From assembly GCA_966211455.1 (NCBI GenBank), contig CBIHNI010000002.1, positions 248,001 to 312,000 on the forward strand: a stretch of DNA of 64,000 bases, read 5' to 3'. Source of the DNA: 21-14-0-10-47-8 sp966211455 (GTDB lineage Bacteria > Bdellovibrionota > Bdellovibrionia > Bdellovibrionales > Bdellovibrionaceae). Positions 15,475 through 24,781 of this stretch are shown one piece after another. The first letter of the stretch is position 1. Every line of letters starts with the position of its first letter. The notes beneath the pieces were generated by a model that searched no databases, was not told where the DNA came from, and saw only the letters and a program-made list of their open reading frames with translations. The translations under genes and the position numbers were made by a program.

Positions 15475-16472
15475 TAGAAAGCTTCGTCGAAAGCGACCGT
15501 GCCGGTCACGCCCATCTGGTAGGCGGAAACCCGACGCTCGAAGAAGTTGGCAAGCTCTTGCATGTCTTGCAGCTCCATGAACGGGAACGGATTTTTCACA
15601 TTGTACCGAGGGGCAATGTGAAGCGCTTCCAAACGTTGGTCGGCGACGAATTCCAGATACTGGCGCATGTCTTTCAGTGAAAGACCGGCAACGCCGTGAT
15701 CCAAAATGTCTTTCGCGAAAGCCATTTCGCAGTCGATCGCATCTTCCATCATCTGAATGATCATCTCATTCATTTGCTCGTTGAAAAGCTCGGGTTCTTC
15801 TTTGCGAACGGTATTGATGACTTCGTTGGCGAAAGCGATGTGCATGCTCTCGTCACGGAAAACCCAGTTGGTTCCCGTCGCAAGACCCGCCAGCAATCCT
15901 TTTGAACGCAAGAAATACACGTACGCAAAAGCAGCGAAGAAGAAAAGGCCTTCAATGCAGCTTGCGAAGCAGATCAAGTTCATCAGGAACTTGCGGCGAT
16001 CTTCGACCGTGTTCAAAGTGTCCAGCTCGTTGATGGAATCAATCCACTTAAAGCAGAACTGGGCTTTCTTCTGAATGCTTGGGATGTTGTCGATGGCGGC
16101 AAACGCTTTTGCGCGTTCATCTGGATTTGGAATGTAAGTGTCCAAAAGTGTCAGATAGAACTGTACGTGAATCGCTTCTTCAAACAACTGGCGAGACAGG
16201 TACAAACGAGCCTCGGGCGAGTTGATGTGTTTGTAAAGGTTCAAGACCAGGTTGTTACCAACGATCGAATCACCTGTTGCAAAGAAAGCCACCAGACGAG
16301 AAATCAAATGTTTCTCGGCCGGAGTCATTTTTTGGTGCAGGTCCACCAAGTCCGTCGAGAAATCGACTTCATCGACGGTCCAGGTGTTCTTGATCCCGTT
16401 TTTAAACATTTCGTAGAAAACGGGGTACTTCATTGGGCGCAGGGTTAAATCAAATCCAGGATTGAGAATCAT
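15474..16472 (-). CDS. nrdB: ribonucleotide reductase class I, beta subunit
   Basis: The 332-residue subunit carries the dinuclear metal site and the radical needed to make deoxyribonucleotides. Visible ligands are Asp in FATGDSIVGNN, the pair in FEEAIHVQFY (Glu and His, with Tyr four residues after His at the radical position), and FRDESMHIAF (Glu and His) with a middle Glu in CIEGLFFF. The radical Tyr is present, so a class Ia/Ib-like tyrosyl radical is expected rather than the Phe of class Ic. It follows nrdA by 12 nt and is co-transcribed. Confidence 0.95.
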   Translation of the reverse strand: MILNPGFDLTLRPMKYPVFYEMFKNGIKNTWTVDEVDFSTDLVDLHQKMTPAEKHLISRLVAFFATGDSIVGNNLVLNLYKHINSPEARLYLSRQLFEEAIHVQFYLTLLDTYIPNPDERAKAFAAIDNIPSIQKKAQFCFKWIDSINELDTLNTVEDRRKFLMNLICFASCIEGLFFFAAFAYVYFLRSKGLLAGLATGTNWVFRDESMHIAFANEVINTVRKEEPELFNEQMNEMIIQMMEDAIDCEMAFAKDILDHGVAGLSLKDMRQYLEFVADQRLEALHIAPRYNVKNPFPFMELQDMQELANFFERRVSAYQMGVTGTVAFDEAF

Positions 16473-16484
16473 AACGTCAGGCTC

Positions 16485-18971
16485 CTATTGGCAAGCTTCG
16501 CAGGCTTCAGGGTTTTCAAGTGAACACGCAATGGCTTCGCTGTCAGAGTAGACCTTTTTCTCAGTCACGGCTGCTTCTGTCGCTGCCGCCGCCTCCGTCG
16601 CAATCATCGCGGGTTGAGCCGATGTTCCGGCAGCCGCAGCTGTCGAAGATCGTTTCACCGTCGTTTTTGCGATCGAAGTGGCTGGACGTGAGCGCAGATA
16701 ATAAGTCGTCTTAATTCCACGTTTCCAAGCGTACATATACATCGAAGACAGCTTCCCGATTGTCGGAGACTCCATGAACAGGTTCAAAGATTGAGACTGG
16801 TCAATGTAAGCTCCGCGGTCGGCGGCCATTTCGATCAGGGATTTCATCGGCACTTCCCAAACCGTACGGAAAATTTCTTTCAAAGCCGGTGGGATCGACG
16901 CGATATCTTGAATCGAGCCTTCCGCCAGTTTGATTTCGTTGCGAAGATCTTCGTTCCACAGTCCCAAAGTTTTCAATTCTGAAACCAGGTAACGGTTGAT
17001 CTGCATAAATTCGCCCGACAAAGTTTCGCGTTTGAACAGGTTTGAAACTTGCGGCTCGGTCGCTTCATAGCAGCCGACGATCGACGCGATTGTCGCTGTC
17101 GGAGCAATGGCAATCATCAACGAGTTGCGAAGGCCGTGCGCTTTGATTTTTTCGCGCAAAGCGTTCCAACGGCTTTGATCCGCCGGTTGAACGTTCCACA
17201 GATCAAACTGCATGATGCCTTTGGCCGCTTTCGTTTCTTGGAAAGACGGGTGGGCACCATGTCTCTGCGCCAGTTCGTTCGAAGTCACCAGGGCATTGTA
17301 ATAGATCTCTTCTTGAATCTTGCGCGACAGTTCGCGTGCTTCTGGAGCATCGAACGGAAGCTTCAATTGGAAGAAGGCATCTTGCAAGCCCATGATGCCA
17401 AGACCGACAGGTCTCCAGCGGTTGTTTGAGCTTTCCGCCGTTTGGATCGGGTAGAAGTTGATATCGATCACGCGGTCCAGATACTTCACGGCCGTGCGAA
17501 CGGTTTTCGCCAATTTTTCAAAGTCGAACTGACCGTTGACGATGTGACGAGACAGGTTCACAGAACCCAAGTTGCACACCGCGGTCTCTTTGTTCGAAGT
17601 GACTTCCAAGATCTCGGTGCAAAGATTCGAGAGATGGATGACGTTTTCAGGTAGGCCGGTTTGGTTCGACTTGACGTTGGATGCATCTTTAAATGTCATC
17701 CAGCCGTTACCGGTCTGAGCCAAAGTCTTCATCATGCGGCTGTACAGCTCGCGCGCCTTGATTTGGCGAACGAATTTTCCTTCCGCCTCAGCTTGAGCGT
17801 ATGCTTTTTCGAATTCTTCACCGAAAAGATCGACCAAGTGCGGGACCTGACGAGGATCAAACAAAGACCACATCGCATCGGCTTCCACGCGGTTCATGAA
17901 AAGATCCGGAACCCAGTTGGCCAAATTCAAATTGTGAGTGCGCTTGGCTTCATCGCCCGTGTTATCGCGAAGCTCTAAGAACTCCTCGATATCCGCGTGC
18001 CAAGTTTCCAAATACACGCAGGCCGCACCCTTGCGTTTTCCGCCTTGATTGACGGCCGCAACCGAGCTGTCCATGGTTTTTAGCCATGGGATCACACCAT
18101 TCGAGTGGCCGTTGGTTCCTTTGATCAAAGAACCGCGAGCGCGCACGCGGTGGAAAGCGACACCGATCCCGCCCGCAAATTTTGAAAGCAAAGCGATATC
18201 TGTGTATTTGTCATAGATCGAGCGCAGGTCATCGTCTGGTGATTCACACAGGTAACAAGATGACATTTGCGGACGCAAAGTTCCCGAATTGAACAAGGTC
18301 GGGGTTGACGCCAAATAATCGTGAGAAGAGATCAAGCGATAGAACTCGACCGCTTCGTCAACACTTTGTGCAAGACCGCAAGCCACGCGCATAAAGAAAT
18401 ACTGCGGCGTTTCAAAAACCTGACGGCTTTTTGGATTTTTCAAAAGATAACGGTCGTACACCGTGCGCAGACCGAAATATTCGAAACGATCCGTCCGGAA
18501 AGGTTCGATCGCGGCTGACAAGGCGGCTTTGTTTTTTTCGACGAATTTCGCCGTCGATTCGCCAACCAGACCCGCTTGGAAGCCGAAAGAAATGCTATCG
18601 GCAAAGCTTTGGATCTTTTGCGAGCGAACTTCTTCATCAATATAGATCGCCAGCAGACGGGCCGCCAGGCGTGAATATTCGGGCTCTTCGCCGATCAAAA
18701 GAGACGCGGTTTGAATGCAAAGGTTATCCAGCTCTTTTGTGGTTGCGCCATCATAAAGACCGCTGATCGCTTTGGTTGCAACGCGAAGTGGATCAACGTG
18801 AGCGATACCGTAGCAGCAGCCAGTCACGCGCTCGACGATTTTCGTGACGTCAACGGGTTCCAGTGTCCCGTCACGTTTGCGAACTCGCATCACGTGCGGG
18901 TGGTTGTCTCCGTCCGCCGAGTTGAAGTTTGAAGATGAGTAGCCCTGTCCGATGGACTCTGTTTGAAGCAT
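16485..18971 (-). CDS. nrdA: ribonucleotide reductase class I, alpha subunit
   Basis: The 828-residue catalytic subunit starts at ATG 18971 behind GAGGGG. An ATP-cone (about 26-115, VRKRDGTLEPVDVTKIVERV) gives allosteric control of activity. The active-site cysteines lie in SSCYLCESP, NLCTEILEV and AVCNLGSVNLS, and the loop PTATIASIVGCYEATEPQ holds the substrate/radical region. The extreme C-terminus CEACQ provides the CxxC that is re-reduced by thioredoxin-like proteins. A long Ala/Thr-rich linker (about 755-805) joins this tail to the barrel, longer than in most homologues. nrdB follows. Confidence 0.96.
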   Translation of the reverse strand: MLQTESIGQGYSSSNFNSADGDNHPHVMRVRKRDGTLEPVDVTKIVERVTGCCYGIAHVDPLRVATKAISGLYDGATTKELDNLCIQTASLLIGEEPEYSRLAARLLAIYIDEEVRSQKIQSFADSISFGFQAGLVGESTAKFVEKNKAALSAAIEPFRTDRFEYFGLRTVYDRYLLKNPKSRQVFETPQYFFMRVACGLAQSVDEAVEFYRLISSHDYLASTPTLFNSGTLRPQMSSCYLCESPDDDLRSIYDKYTDIALLSKFAGGIGVAFHRVRARGSLIKGTNGHSNGVIPWLKTMDSSVAAVNQGGKRKGAACVYLETWHADIEEFLELRDNTGDEAKRTHNLNLANWVPDLFMNRVEADAMWSLFDPRQVPHLVDLFGEEFEKAYAQAEAEGKFVRQIKARELYSRMMKTLAQTGNGWMTFKDASNVKSNQTGLPENVIHLSNLCTEILEVTSNKETAVCNLGSVNLSRHIVNGQFDFEKLAKTVRTAVKYLDRVIDINFYPIQTAESSNNRWRPVGLGIMGLQDAFFQLKLPFDAPEARELSRKIQEEIYYNALVTSNELAQRHGAHPSFQETKAAKGIMQFDLWNVQPADQSRWNALREKIKAHGLRNSLMIAIAPTATIASIVGCYEATEPQVSNLFKRETLSGEFMQINRYLVSELKTLGLWNEDLRNEIKLAEGSIQDIASIPPALKEIFRTVWEVPMKSLIEMAADRGAYIDQSQSLNLFMESPTIGKLSSMYMYAWKRGIKTTYYLRSRPATSIAKTTVKRSSTAAAAGTSAQPAMIATEAAAATEAAVTEKKVYSDSEAIACSLENPEACEACQ

Positions 18972-19732
18972 ATTTGTTCCCCTCTAATAGCTTCCAAATT
19001 GTTGTTGAAAAGACAAAAAGACCCCCGCAAAGAAAGAAGGTTGATATACCATCCGTCTTTGCTTTTTGCGTTCTGAATTGGAACCAGAGCGCTCTTTTTC
19101 TCTTTTCGTTTTTAAATTCCTAAATTTCTCTCAGCAGTCAAAACAATGCTGTTTGTCAGAGATCGGGTTGCCATCCGGGCAGCGATCTTGGATTTCCAGG
19201 TCCAGGTCTAGTTTTGCATTTCCACAGATGATTTTGTTTTTTCAAGCTTTCTTCATCCGGGATGCGTTCACTAGATCTAGTGGTCATCCGCTCAAGACTC
19301 GATCCTAAGTCCCTATCTCTTGATATCAACGCTAATGAAATCGAATGCCGGCGGCAAGAAGATTTTCCAAAGTTTTTTCAGAAAAAAACTGGTTTTGCTT
19401 ACGAAATGCGCATCACCTTGAAATCCTTTGACATAATTTGACTGATAACAAAATGAGCGTCTCTGCGTTTTCTCTAAGCATAAAACCTAGGTCTAGTCGC
19501 AAAAACCAATTGGACCCCGACTTCACGCTGCGACAATTCTGTCTTGTCTTACAAGAAATGAAATTCTGCTTAAACAAAAAGCAGTCGCGATTTTTTCTTG
19601 TTGCAAGGCAAGTGAGATTGACAAGGTGAAGGTGAATTTAAATTCAGCAGAAAAATTCGCCCTTTCACTTTTCGGGCCGACGTACTAGATCTTCACTAGA
19701 TATTGTCATTGTGACCCATTTTGGAGGACGGC
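18972..19732. other. 760-bp divergent control region
   Basis: The gap separates nrdA (leftward) from the TonB-dependent receptor (rightward). It is AT-rich, has no convincing gene, and holds the palindrome at 19269, related ACTAGATC boxes at 19685 and 19694, GGTCTAG boxes at 19207 and 19490, and a promoter-like TTGACA (19618-19623) with TAAATT after 15 nt. No B12-box or other riboswitch consensus was found. Confidence 0.5.
19269..19282. promoter_or_regulatory. perfect palindrome CACTAGATCTAGTG
   Basis: This 14-bp palindrome resembles the NrdR box family (ACACTATATATAGTGT type), the repressor site found ahead of ribonucleotide reductase genes. It is 298 nt upstream of nrdA, farther than usual, and related ACTAGATC sequences sit near the receptor start instead. 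Confidence 0.35.
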
Positions 19733-21625
19733 TTGAAGCTCAATGTTTTTTTATTGTTTGGATTTTCTTTGATTCTCTCCCATGCTGCATCAGCACAAGA
19801 TGCGACTGCAGCCCCAGCGGATGCGCCGATTGAAAAGTCGGTGGTGCAAACCGAAACGGTGATCGAAGACCGATCTTTCAGTTCCACCAGTAAAATCATT
19901 TTGGATGAAGCGGCGATCCAGAAAAGCCGCGCTCCGAATATCACGACATTGTTATCAACCCAGGCGAATATCGCGGTTTCGACTTCGAATCTTCAGCCAG
20001 GATCGATCTATCTTCGTGGCGGGGATTCGGGGCATATTCTGATTTTGGTCGACGGTCTGCCGTTTTACGATGCTTCGACGGTGCAGCGAACGATGAATCT
20101 CAATGAGATCGATATCAAAAGCATTCGCCGGATTGAGATCATCAAAGGATCACAGTCGGTTTGGTACGGCGGTCAGGCCTTGACGGGTGTGATTAAAATT
20201 GAAACCTTCCCGAAAGAAATCGAAAAACATCAAAGTGCCACCATCGAAGCAGGAATGCGCAACTATAAAAAGGCCAGCGCTTACGGCTTGCAACCTTTGG
20301 GTGATCATGATGCCGTCTTGGCTCGCGCTCAAGGGTCTGAAAAAGACAACCGCTCGCCGATGTTGGGCTCGGAAGAAACTTACCGTGGCAAGCTTTGGAG
20401 CGGGGAAGTGGGTTATCTGCACCAAGGTGATTCCGATTTCTTTGCGAAATTGGGGCAACTCAATGATCGCAATCAGATCACCAACACTCAGTTCACGCCA
20501 CCGGGCTTTACGAATTACACGGCGATCGATGCGAAAAATTTTGTATCGGAAGTCGATATTAAAAACCTGATGCTGGGTTGGAGCGGGAAAAGCTACGAAC
20601 TTCGACCAAAATTGCTGGCAAGTTATCAAGTCGCTGAGCGCAGCTTTATCGAGCGCGAGCCTGTCCTGGCAAGCGATGATAAGTATGGTTCCGCTTTGGT
20701 TGGAGTCCGCTACGAGATGGCTTTGGTTGAGCGTGAAAACTGGCATTGGTTTTTGGGGCTCAGTTACTCAAAAGAGGATTTCCTGAATCGCTCTTACGGC
20801 GTTGAAAAGATCAATGCTTTCAACGAGCAAAAAGGCATCTTTATGAAAGGAAACGTGGACCTGACACCAGGGATCTTGTTTGAAGCAGGGATTCGCACGG
20901 ATTACTATAAAAAAGCCGATCATGCGGAAAGCTATCAAGCTGGTATCAGCTTCTTTGAAATGCTCAAGCTCGAGTACTCGACCGGATTTAAAGCACCCTC
21001 TTTGTTTCAAACCAGCAGCCCGACCTATGGAAACCCAGACCTGAAACCTGAAAAGGCACAAACCTACACCGTATCTTTCGAAGAGAAAATCGGCGATCAG
21101 CAAGCGCTTTCGATCTCGCTGTTTGAAACGCATTTCTCGGATCTGATCACCTCGCAAAGCGTGGGCGGGAAAAATCAATATTATAACGTCTCTCGCGCCA
21201 TCACTCGTGGCGGTGAAGCGCAGTACACCTATCAAACTCTTTCAAAAATCCGTGCGGACGTGGCGGTGGGATACCAAGAGCCTTGGGATGTTGAAAATGC
21301 CCAGTGGCTTTTGCGAAGACCTTTGAAAACGGCAAGTCTTCGCGTCGCCAAGACTTGGCTCAAAGCCGATCTGGGAGCTGAAGTGATCATGATTGGCGAG
21401 CGTTTGGATCGATTCAGCCAGACGTTCCCACCGCTCACGCCCAGCTCGACGTACGGAAGTCTGGACGCGTACACGGTGACGAATCTTTTCGCGTCTTACG
21501 AGTTCCAAGACCAGATGTCGGTCTACACGCGCGGATCGAACGTCTTCGGCCAGCGCTACGAAGAATCTCGGGGTTACCACAACGAAGGAGCCTTCTGGCT
21601 CGTCGGGCTCGAGTTCCGGAATTAA
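19733..21625 (+). CDS. TonB-dependent outer-membrane receptor (BtuB-like)
   Basis: The start is a TTG at 19733, placed 5 nt after GGAGG (19723-19727); an in-frame TTG at 19721 overlaps this site. The 630-residue product has a signal peptide (about 1-22, AASA), a plug domain (about 40-165) with IYLRGGDSGHILILVDGLPF and RRIEIIKGSQSVWYGGQALTGVI, and a 22-strand-type barrel ending in Phe-Arg-Asn with GLEF, near a typical aromatic end. Small size and plug are closest to BtuB/vitamin or small siderophore receptors. No transport partner genes are adjacent, so the ligand is open. Confidence 0.9.
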   Translation: MKLNVFLLFGFSLILSHAASAQDATAAPADAPIEKSVVQTETVIEDRSFSSTSKIILDEAAIQKSRAPNITTLLSTQANIAVSTSNLQPGSIYLRGGDSGHILILVDGLPFYDASTVQRTMNLNEIDIKSIRRIEIIKGSQSVWYGGQALTGVIKIETFPKEIEKHQSATIEAGMRNYKKASAYGLQPLGDHDAVLARAQGSEKDNRSPMLGSEETYRGKLWSGEVGYLHQGDSDFFAKLGQLNDRNQITNTQFTPPGFTNYTAIDAKNFVSEVDIKNLMLGWSGKSYELRPKLLASYQVAERSFIEREPVLASDDKYGSALVGVRYEMALVERENWHWFLGLSYSKEDFLNRSYGVEKINAFNEQKGIFMKGNVDLTPGILFEAGIRTDYYKKADHAESYQAGISFFEMLKLEYSTGFKAPSLFQTSSPTYGNPDLKPEKAQTYTVSFEEKIGDQQALSISLFETHFSDLITSQSVGGKNQYYNVSRAITRGGEAQYTYQTLSKIRADVAVGYQEPWDVENAQWLLRRPLKTASLRVAKTWLKADLGAEVIMIGERLDRFSQTFPPLTPSSTYGSLDAYTVTNLFASYEFQDQMSVYTRGSNVFGQRYEESRGYHNEGAFWLVGLEFRN

Positions 21626-21629
21626 TTGA

Positions 21630-22688
21630 TCAGAAAAGTGGCGCCAGCAAGCTTGATTCCTGCGGGTGCCCGCGAAGCTCCATGTCTTTCCAGATCCAAA
21701 GCTCTTCGGGGGTCAGTTGCTGACGAGACATGGCTTTGCCTTGAAAGCTTCGGCGCTCGCGCAAGAAATCGATCATATACTGATGCGTTCCCATCTTATC
21801 TGAAACCCAGCTGGGTGCGACCAGTTCGTCCCATCGCGAAGCGAAGGCCGCTAAGCGGTGCACGTAAATGCGGGGTGAAAGATGCTCCAGGAAAAGTTGC
21901 ACTCGCTGGGCGTAAGGCTCGCGCTCGATCGGCGTGAATTCGCCGTTGTGGAAGATCTGCTCAAGTGGCGTGTCTTTTAAAACGTGCAGGTTGTGCAGTT
22001 TGATATTTGTGATCGGCAGGTTGTTGCAGATTCGGGCGGTTTCAATGATCTGCTCGTCTGTTTCGCCCGGTTGGCCGAACATCAAGTGGATTCCCAAATC
22101 GACGTTCGTTTCTTTGGCGATTTTTTCGATGGCTTTGATACTTTGATCACGCGTGTGACCCCGGCGCATGAACACCAATTGATCGTCAAAGAAGCTCTGG
22201 ACCCCGAGCTCAACGGCCACGAAAGATCGGGCGTGATATTCGTTCCAGAAATCCATCACACCTTTGGAAAGGCAGTCCGGACGGGTGCCCACGACCAGGC
22301 CTTTGACGAAAGGATATGACAGCGCTGTTTCGAAATTGATTTTCAGCGCATCCAGTTTCGTGAAGGTGTTGGTGTAGGCTTGGAAATAGACCAGGTATTT
22401 TTCAGCTTTGTATTTTTTGAAAATGGCTTGCTGGTATTTTTCGATCTGATCGCGAAGCCCCATGGTCACGCTTTCAGATTTGGCGGCTGATCCCCAAACG
22501 TCACAAAAGACGCAGGTCTGCATGCCCTTTAGACCTCGGCGGTTCGGGCAATCGTCAACGACGCTCACGGGGATTTTATAAACCTTCCCACCGAAGCGTT
22601 GGTTGTAGAACTCTGAAATAGGTCGGTATGGCAAACCGAGCCAGCCTTTTTCCATGCAGATTTCAGGTGTCTCAAAGACTTCTGCCAT
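21630..22688 (-). CDS. radical SAM protein, TIGR01212 (YhcC/YtqA) type
   Basis: The 352-residue protein has the family's GGKVYKIPVSVVDDCPNRRG start and the iron-sulfur cysteines Cys47, Cys59 and Cys62, with the unusually long Cys-x11-Cys-x2-Cys spacing of this group rather than the common CxxxCxxC. Later blocks VGTRPDC, ELGVQSFFD and HLMFGQPGETDEQ also fit. Members generate a 5'-deoxyadenosyl radical; the physiological substrate of this group is not settled. It ends 4 nt from the convergent receptor gene and is divergent from the MnmD-like gene, with 34 nt between starts. Confidence 0.9.
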   Translation of the reverse strand: MAEVFETPEICMEKGWLGLPYRPISEFYNQRFGGKVYKIPVSVVDDCPNRRGLKGMQTCVFCDVWGSAAKSESVTMGLRDQIEKYQQAIFKKYKAEKYLVYFQAYTNTFTKLDALKINFETALSYPFVKGLVVGTRPDCLSKGVMDFWNEYHARSFVAVELGVQSFFDDQLVFMRRGHTRDQSIKAIEKIAKETNVDLGIHLMFGQPGETDEQIIETARICNNLPITNIKLHNLHVLKDTPLEQIFHNGEFTPIEREPYAQRVQLFLEHLSPRIYVHRLAAFASRWDELVAPSWVSDKMGTHQYMIDFLRERRSFQGKAMSRQQLTPEELWIWKDMELRGHPQESSLLAPLF

Positions 22689-22722
22689 CCGTCAATCTCT
22701 CGTGTTAAAAGGGTCCTTATCC

Positions 22723-23448
22723 ATGCAAGATTTCTGGAAAAAACATCACTACGAAGTTTTTATCACCGAGGATAAAAGCCCCACGCTCCGATGGCTTGCT
22801 CATGAAAATCAAGAGACCATGCACCATCGTGGCGGCGCTTATACCGAGACTCAGCAGATTTATGGCGATCCTTTGCGCGAAGTTATAGCAAAAGGAGCCA
22901 GATCGGCCGTGTCCGTGGGGCTTGGGCTTGGCTATAATGAAATTCTTGTTGCTTGCGAAGCACTGAAGTCGCAAATCTCCCCGGCGGATTTTCATCTTCT
23001 GAGCTTCGAGTCTGAAGAGGTCCTTCGGTCTCAGTTCCTGTTGTGGCTTTCTGACAAGGCGGAAACTTCGATCTACGAAGAGTTGTGGCAGTTTTTCCAG
23101 AAAACGCCGGGTTGTCCGCCGAAAAATGCGATTCAAAACTGGCTCAAAGAAGCCTGCCGGCAAAAATCTTGGGATCTGCAGGGAAGTCTGACCCCCGACT
23201 TTAAAGCGAAACAAAGATATGAATTTGTTTTCTATGATGCCTTCAGTTCGAAAACTTCTCCGCATTTGTGGAGTGAAGATTTCTTGCTGAGATTCTTTGA
23301 CCAAGCTTGTGCTGAAAAATCGGTCTTTGCGACTTATGCTTGCACAGGTGTCTTGAAGCGATCCTTAAAGGCGGCCGGCTTCGCCGTGATTGTGGAGCCT
23401 GGATTTCACAGCCGGAAGGATCGCACGCGGGGCGTGCGCGGATTTTAA
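22723..23448 (+). CDS. mnmD: MnmD-like tRNA methyltransferase (DUF752)
   Basis: The start ATG 22723 is preferred because an ATG at 22654 would overlap the divergent radical SAM gene. The 241-residue protein has an SAM-binding segment AVSVGLGLGYNEILVA (about 60-75), the acidic strand FHLLSFESEE, and the family's catalytic stretch FVFYDAFSSKTSPHLWSEDF, then FATYACTGVLKRSLKAAGFAV. These match the methyltransferase half of MnmC, which completes 5-methylaminomethyl-uridine at the tRNA wobble base; here it stands alone without the FAD domain, as in MnmD. The first glycine motif is slightly unusual. Fairly sure of family, moderately of substrate. Confidence 0.78.
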   Translation: MQDFWKKHHYEVFITEDKSPTLRWLAHENQETMHHRGGAYTETQQIYGDPLREVIAKGARSAVSVGLGLGYNEILVACEALKSQISPADFHLLSFESEEVLRSQFLLWLSDKAETSIYEELWQFFQKTPGCPPKNAIQNWLKEACRQKSWDLQGSLTPDFKAKQRYEFVFYDAFSSKTSPHLWSEDFLLRFFDQACAEKSVFATYACTGVLKRSLKAAGFAVIVEPGFHSRKDRTRGVRGF

Positions 23449-24158
23449 GTTCCGCGCTTGAGATCGGTGAATTTTCGCACGTATTCGATGATCGCGCTTT
23501 TTGATTCTGGGTGCAGGCTCACGAATTTCATCCCGGCATAACCATCGTTTCCGATGTAGACCACTTCGGCAGTCGCGTGAATCGGGGCATAGAGATTGGG
23601 GCTTTTCAAAATTGTTTTGAATTTCTCGCCGATCTTCATCTGTGGCGCATCGGTCACGCCCAAGCCGCCTTCGCTGACGGAAAGGACTCGTGCGGTTAAA
23701 TTTCCGGTCGCCCCTTCGCAAGTTAAAGTTCCCATGATCGGAACGCGCGGATGCTGACGGCGAGACACGCCCAGCTCGTCCATGATTTTATGGATCTGGT
23801 AAATATCTTTCCAATCGGCGTAACCTTCGGTCCAAATTTGAATTTCGCTGTAATCTTTTTGCGTGCGCAGGAAATCGATCATCTGATCGTGATGCATGGG
23901 TTTTAACTCTTGTCCGGCGATCCGAATCTTCCACAGTCTGTCGGCACCGCCTTTGGCTTTCATCGCTTCGTTGCTGGCGTCTTTTAGAAACTGTTTCCAG
24001 CGGTCGGGCCCCATCCACTCGACCGAACCACGGCCCCAAATCAGGGGGCTTGACGCCAAAGTCAGGCGCGCTTCGATATCGTCTTTGTTAAAAGGACCTG
24101 TGACAAGGCCGTCCGTCAGTAAAAACCACTTTAATTCTGTCATACTCAAGATTAGCAT
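23445..24158 (-). CDS. PilZ domain protein with N-terminal GYF_2-like part
   Basis: The protein has up to 237 residues; ATG 24158 (behind AAAGGG) and ATG 24143 are both possible. Residues about 8-60 (WFLLTDGLVTGPFNKDDIEARL) resemble GYF_2-type adaptor modules and the pattern recurs weakly in 75-125. The C-terminal PilZ domain (about 130-230) has RRQHPRVPIMG and SVSEGGLGV, close to the RxxxR and D/NxSxxG motifs that bind cyclic di-GMP, with Ser-Val-Ser-Glu-Gly-Gly replacing the usual Asp-Xaa-Ser. It is probably a c-di-GMP effector with a protein-docking head. Only 19 nt separate it from the divergent reductase gene. Confidence 0.85.
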   Translation of the reverse strand: MLILSMTELKWFLLTDGLVTGPFNKDDIEARLTLASSPLIWGRGSVEWMGPDRWKQFLKDASNEAMKAKGGADRLWKIRIAGQELKPMHHDQMIDFLRTQKDYSEIQIWTEGYADWKDIYQIHKIMDELGVSRRQHPRVPIMGTLTCEGATGNLTARVLSVSEGGLGVTDAPQMKIGEKFKTILKSPNLYAPIHATAEVVYIGNDGYAGMKFVSLHPESKSAIIEYVRKFTDLKRGT

Positions 24159-24177
24159 GACCCTTTAGGAGCCAAAA

Positions 24178-24777
24178 GTGAAGTACATTATCTCAGGAAC
24201 CAATCGTCCCAATTCTCGCAGTCGCCAAGTCTCAAACCTGATCCAGAAGCTTTATGCCGAAAACGGCGAAAAGGTTGAGATTTTAGATTTGATCGATCTG
24301 CCGTTCGAGCATCTGACCGGTCATCATTACGGCGGCAAGGGGTTGCATCAAACCTGGGAGCAAGCGGTGGCGAAAGTGAACGCCGCCGAAGGACTGATCT
24401 TCGTGGTGCCTGAATACAATGGCTCGCTGCCGGGGGCTTTGAAATACTTTATCGATCACTGGATTTTCCCTGACAGTTTCGAAGCGCGTCCGGTTTGTTT
24501 TGTCGGTCTAGGTGGGATTTTCGGCGGTCTTCGCCCGATCGAGCATCTGCAGCAGATCATGGCTTATCGAAATGCCTTTCAGCATCCTCAGCGCGTGTTT
24601 TTGATGAATATCTTTAAAACACTGCAGGACGGACAGATTATCGAGCCGGTCAGCGCTCAGCTTTTGAAAGATCAGGTCGTGGGTTTTCAAAAATTCTGCA
24701 AGGCTTTGCAGTCACAAGAGATCGATGCGAACTCGATTTTAAAGAAAAAGCGCGAGATGGCGGCGGCAAAAGCTTAA
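24178..24777 (+). CDS. NADPH-dependent FMN reductase family protein
   Basis: The GTG start at 24178 follows AGGAG (24166-24170) at 7 nt. The 199-residue protein has the flavodoxin-like fold of FMN_red enzymes: the phosphate loop SGTNRPNSRSRQVS (6-19) and the family stretch FVVPEYNGSLPGALKYFIDHW (about 79-99). These enzymes reduce flavins, quinones or azo compounds with NAD(P)H in the cytoplasm. It is about 20 residues longer than typical members because of a Lys/Ala-rich C-terminal tail. It converges on the low-complexity protein gene, 4 nt away. Confidence 0.9.
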   Translation: MKYIISGTNRPNSRSRQVSNLIQKLYAENGEKVEILDLIDLPFEHLTGHHYGGKGLHQTWEQAVAKVNAAEGLIFVVPEYNGSLPGALKYFIDHWIFPDSFEARPVCFVGLGGIFGGLRPIEHLQQIMAYRNAFQHPQRVFLMNIFKTLQDGQIIEPVSAQLLKDQVVGFQKFCKALQSQEIDANSILKKKREMAAAKA

Positions 24778-24781
24778 AATT

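Noticed and set aside
19438..19629. 63-codon open frame in the nrdA-receptor gap
   Set aside because: No ribosome site, no family, and it crosses promoter-like sequence.
19700..19732. Cobalamin riboswitch ahead of the BtuB-like receptor
   Set aside because: No B12 box or matching paired core was found in the 760-bp gap.
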